Assembly: GCA_964639275.1 (NCBI GenBank)
Contig: CAZXCQ010000337.1
Coordinates: 1 to 5,940, forward strand
DNA from: CAZXCQ01 sp964639275
Lineage (GTDB): Bacteria > Desulfobacterota > DSM-4660 > Desulfatiglandales > Desulfatiglandaceae
Direction: 5' to 3'
DNA: 5,940 nt
A program made the position numbers and the translations under genes. Below the pieces are notes generated by a model that was not told the DNA's origin, made no database searches, and was given only the letters and a program-made list of their open reading frames with translations. Of the stretch, positions 5,919-5,940 are shown one piece after another (position 1 is the stretch's first letter; every line of letters starts with the position of its first letter).

Positions 5919-5940
5919 GAAGAGATAAATTGAGCTTTTT

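Overview
The window looks like chromosomal DNA from a Gram-negative bacterium, plausibly an anaerobic Desulfobacterota-type lineage. That placement is inferred from the gene content: a MazF/DUF2283 pair, a DUF169 (COG2043) protein, a glutamate/GABA-type permease and Tat export with a possible lipobox. No rRNA, tRNA or CRISPR was found to confirm it.

Left part (1-1540), worn accessory DNA. The window opens inside a MazF-type toxin gene (+), of which only the C-terminal half is present. A small DUF2283 gene (+) with a very strong ribosome binding site follows. Its tail runs into the broken 3' end of a minus-strand phospholipase D-like lipoprotein gene, cut just after its first HKD motif and probably also frameshifted in its signal peptide. 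The 438 bases to the next gene contain a degraded protein-coding remnant (copy A).

Middle (1539-3180). A minus-strand gene encodes a Tat-exported, pepsin-like (family A1) aspartic peptidase with both DTG motifs and a pepsin-like CxxxxC pair. This is the most unusual intact gene here, because pepsin folds are uncommon in bacteria. A second, diverged copy of the same remnant (copy B) lies in the 429-base gap on its other side, in the same orientation. The two copies differ mostly at wobble positions in one plus-strand reading frame, so they look like decayed paralogous genes rather than regulatory repeats.

Right part (3180-5940), ordinary conserved genes. A DUF169 protein and, upstream of it on the same strand, a 12-helix APC-superfamily amino acid transporter are both intact with good ribosome binding sites. 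They are separated by 248 bases containing a perfect 10-base inverted repeat. A short unrecognised plus-strand ORF sits at the right end.

I do not see a clear new multi-gene system. The best leads are the bacterial pepsin-like exported protease bracketed by two decayed copies of an unknown gene, and the inverted repeat in the leader of the DUF169 gene.
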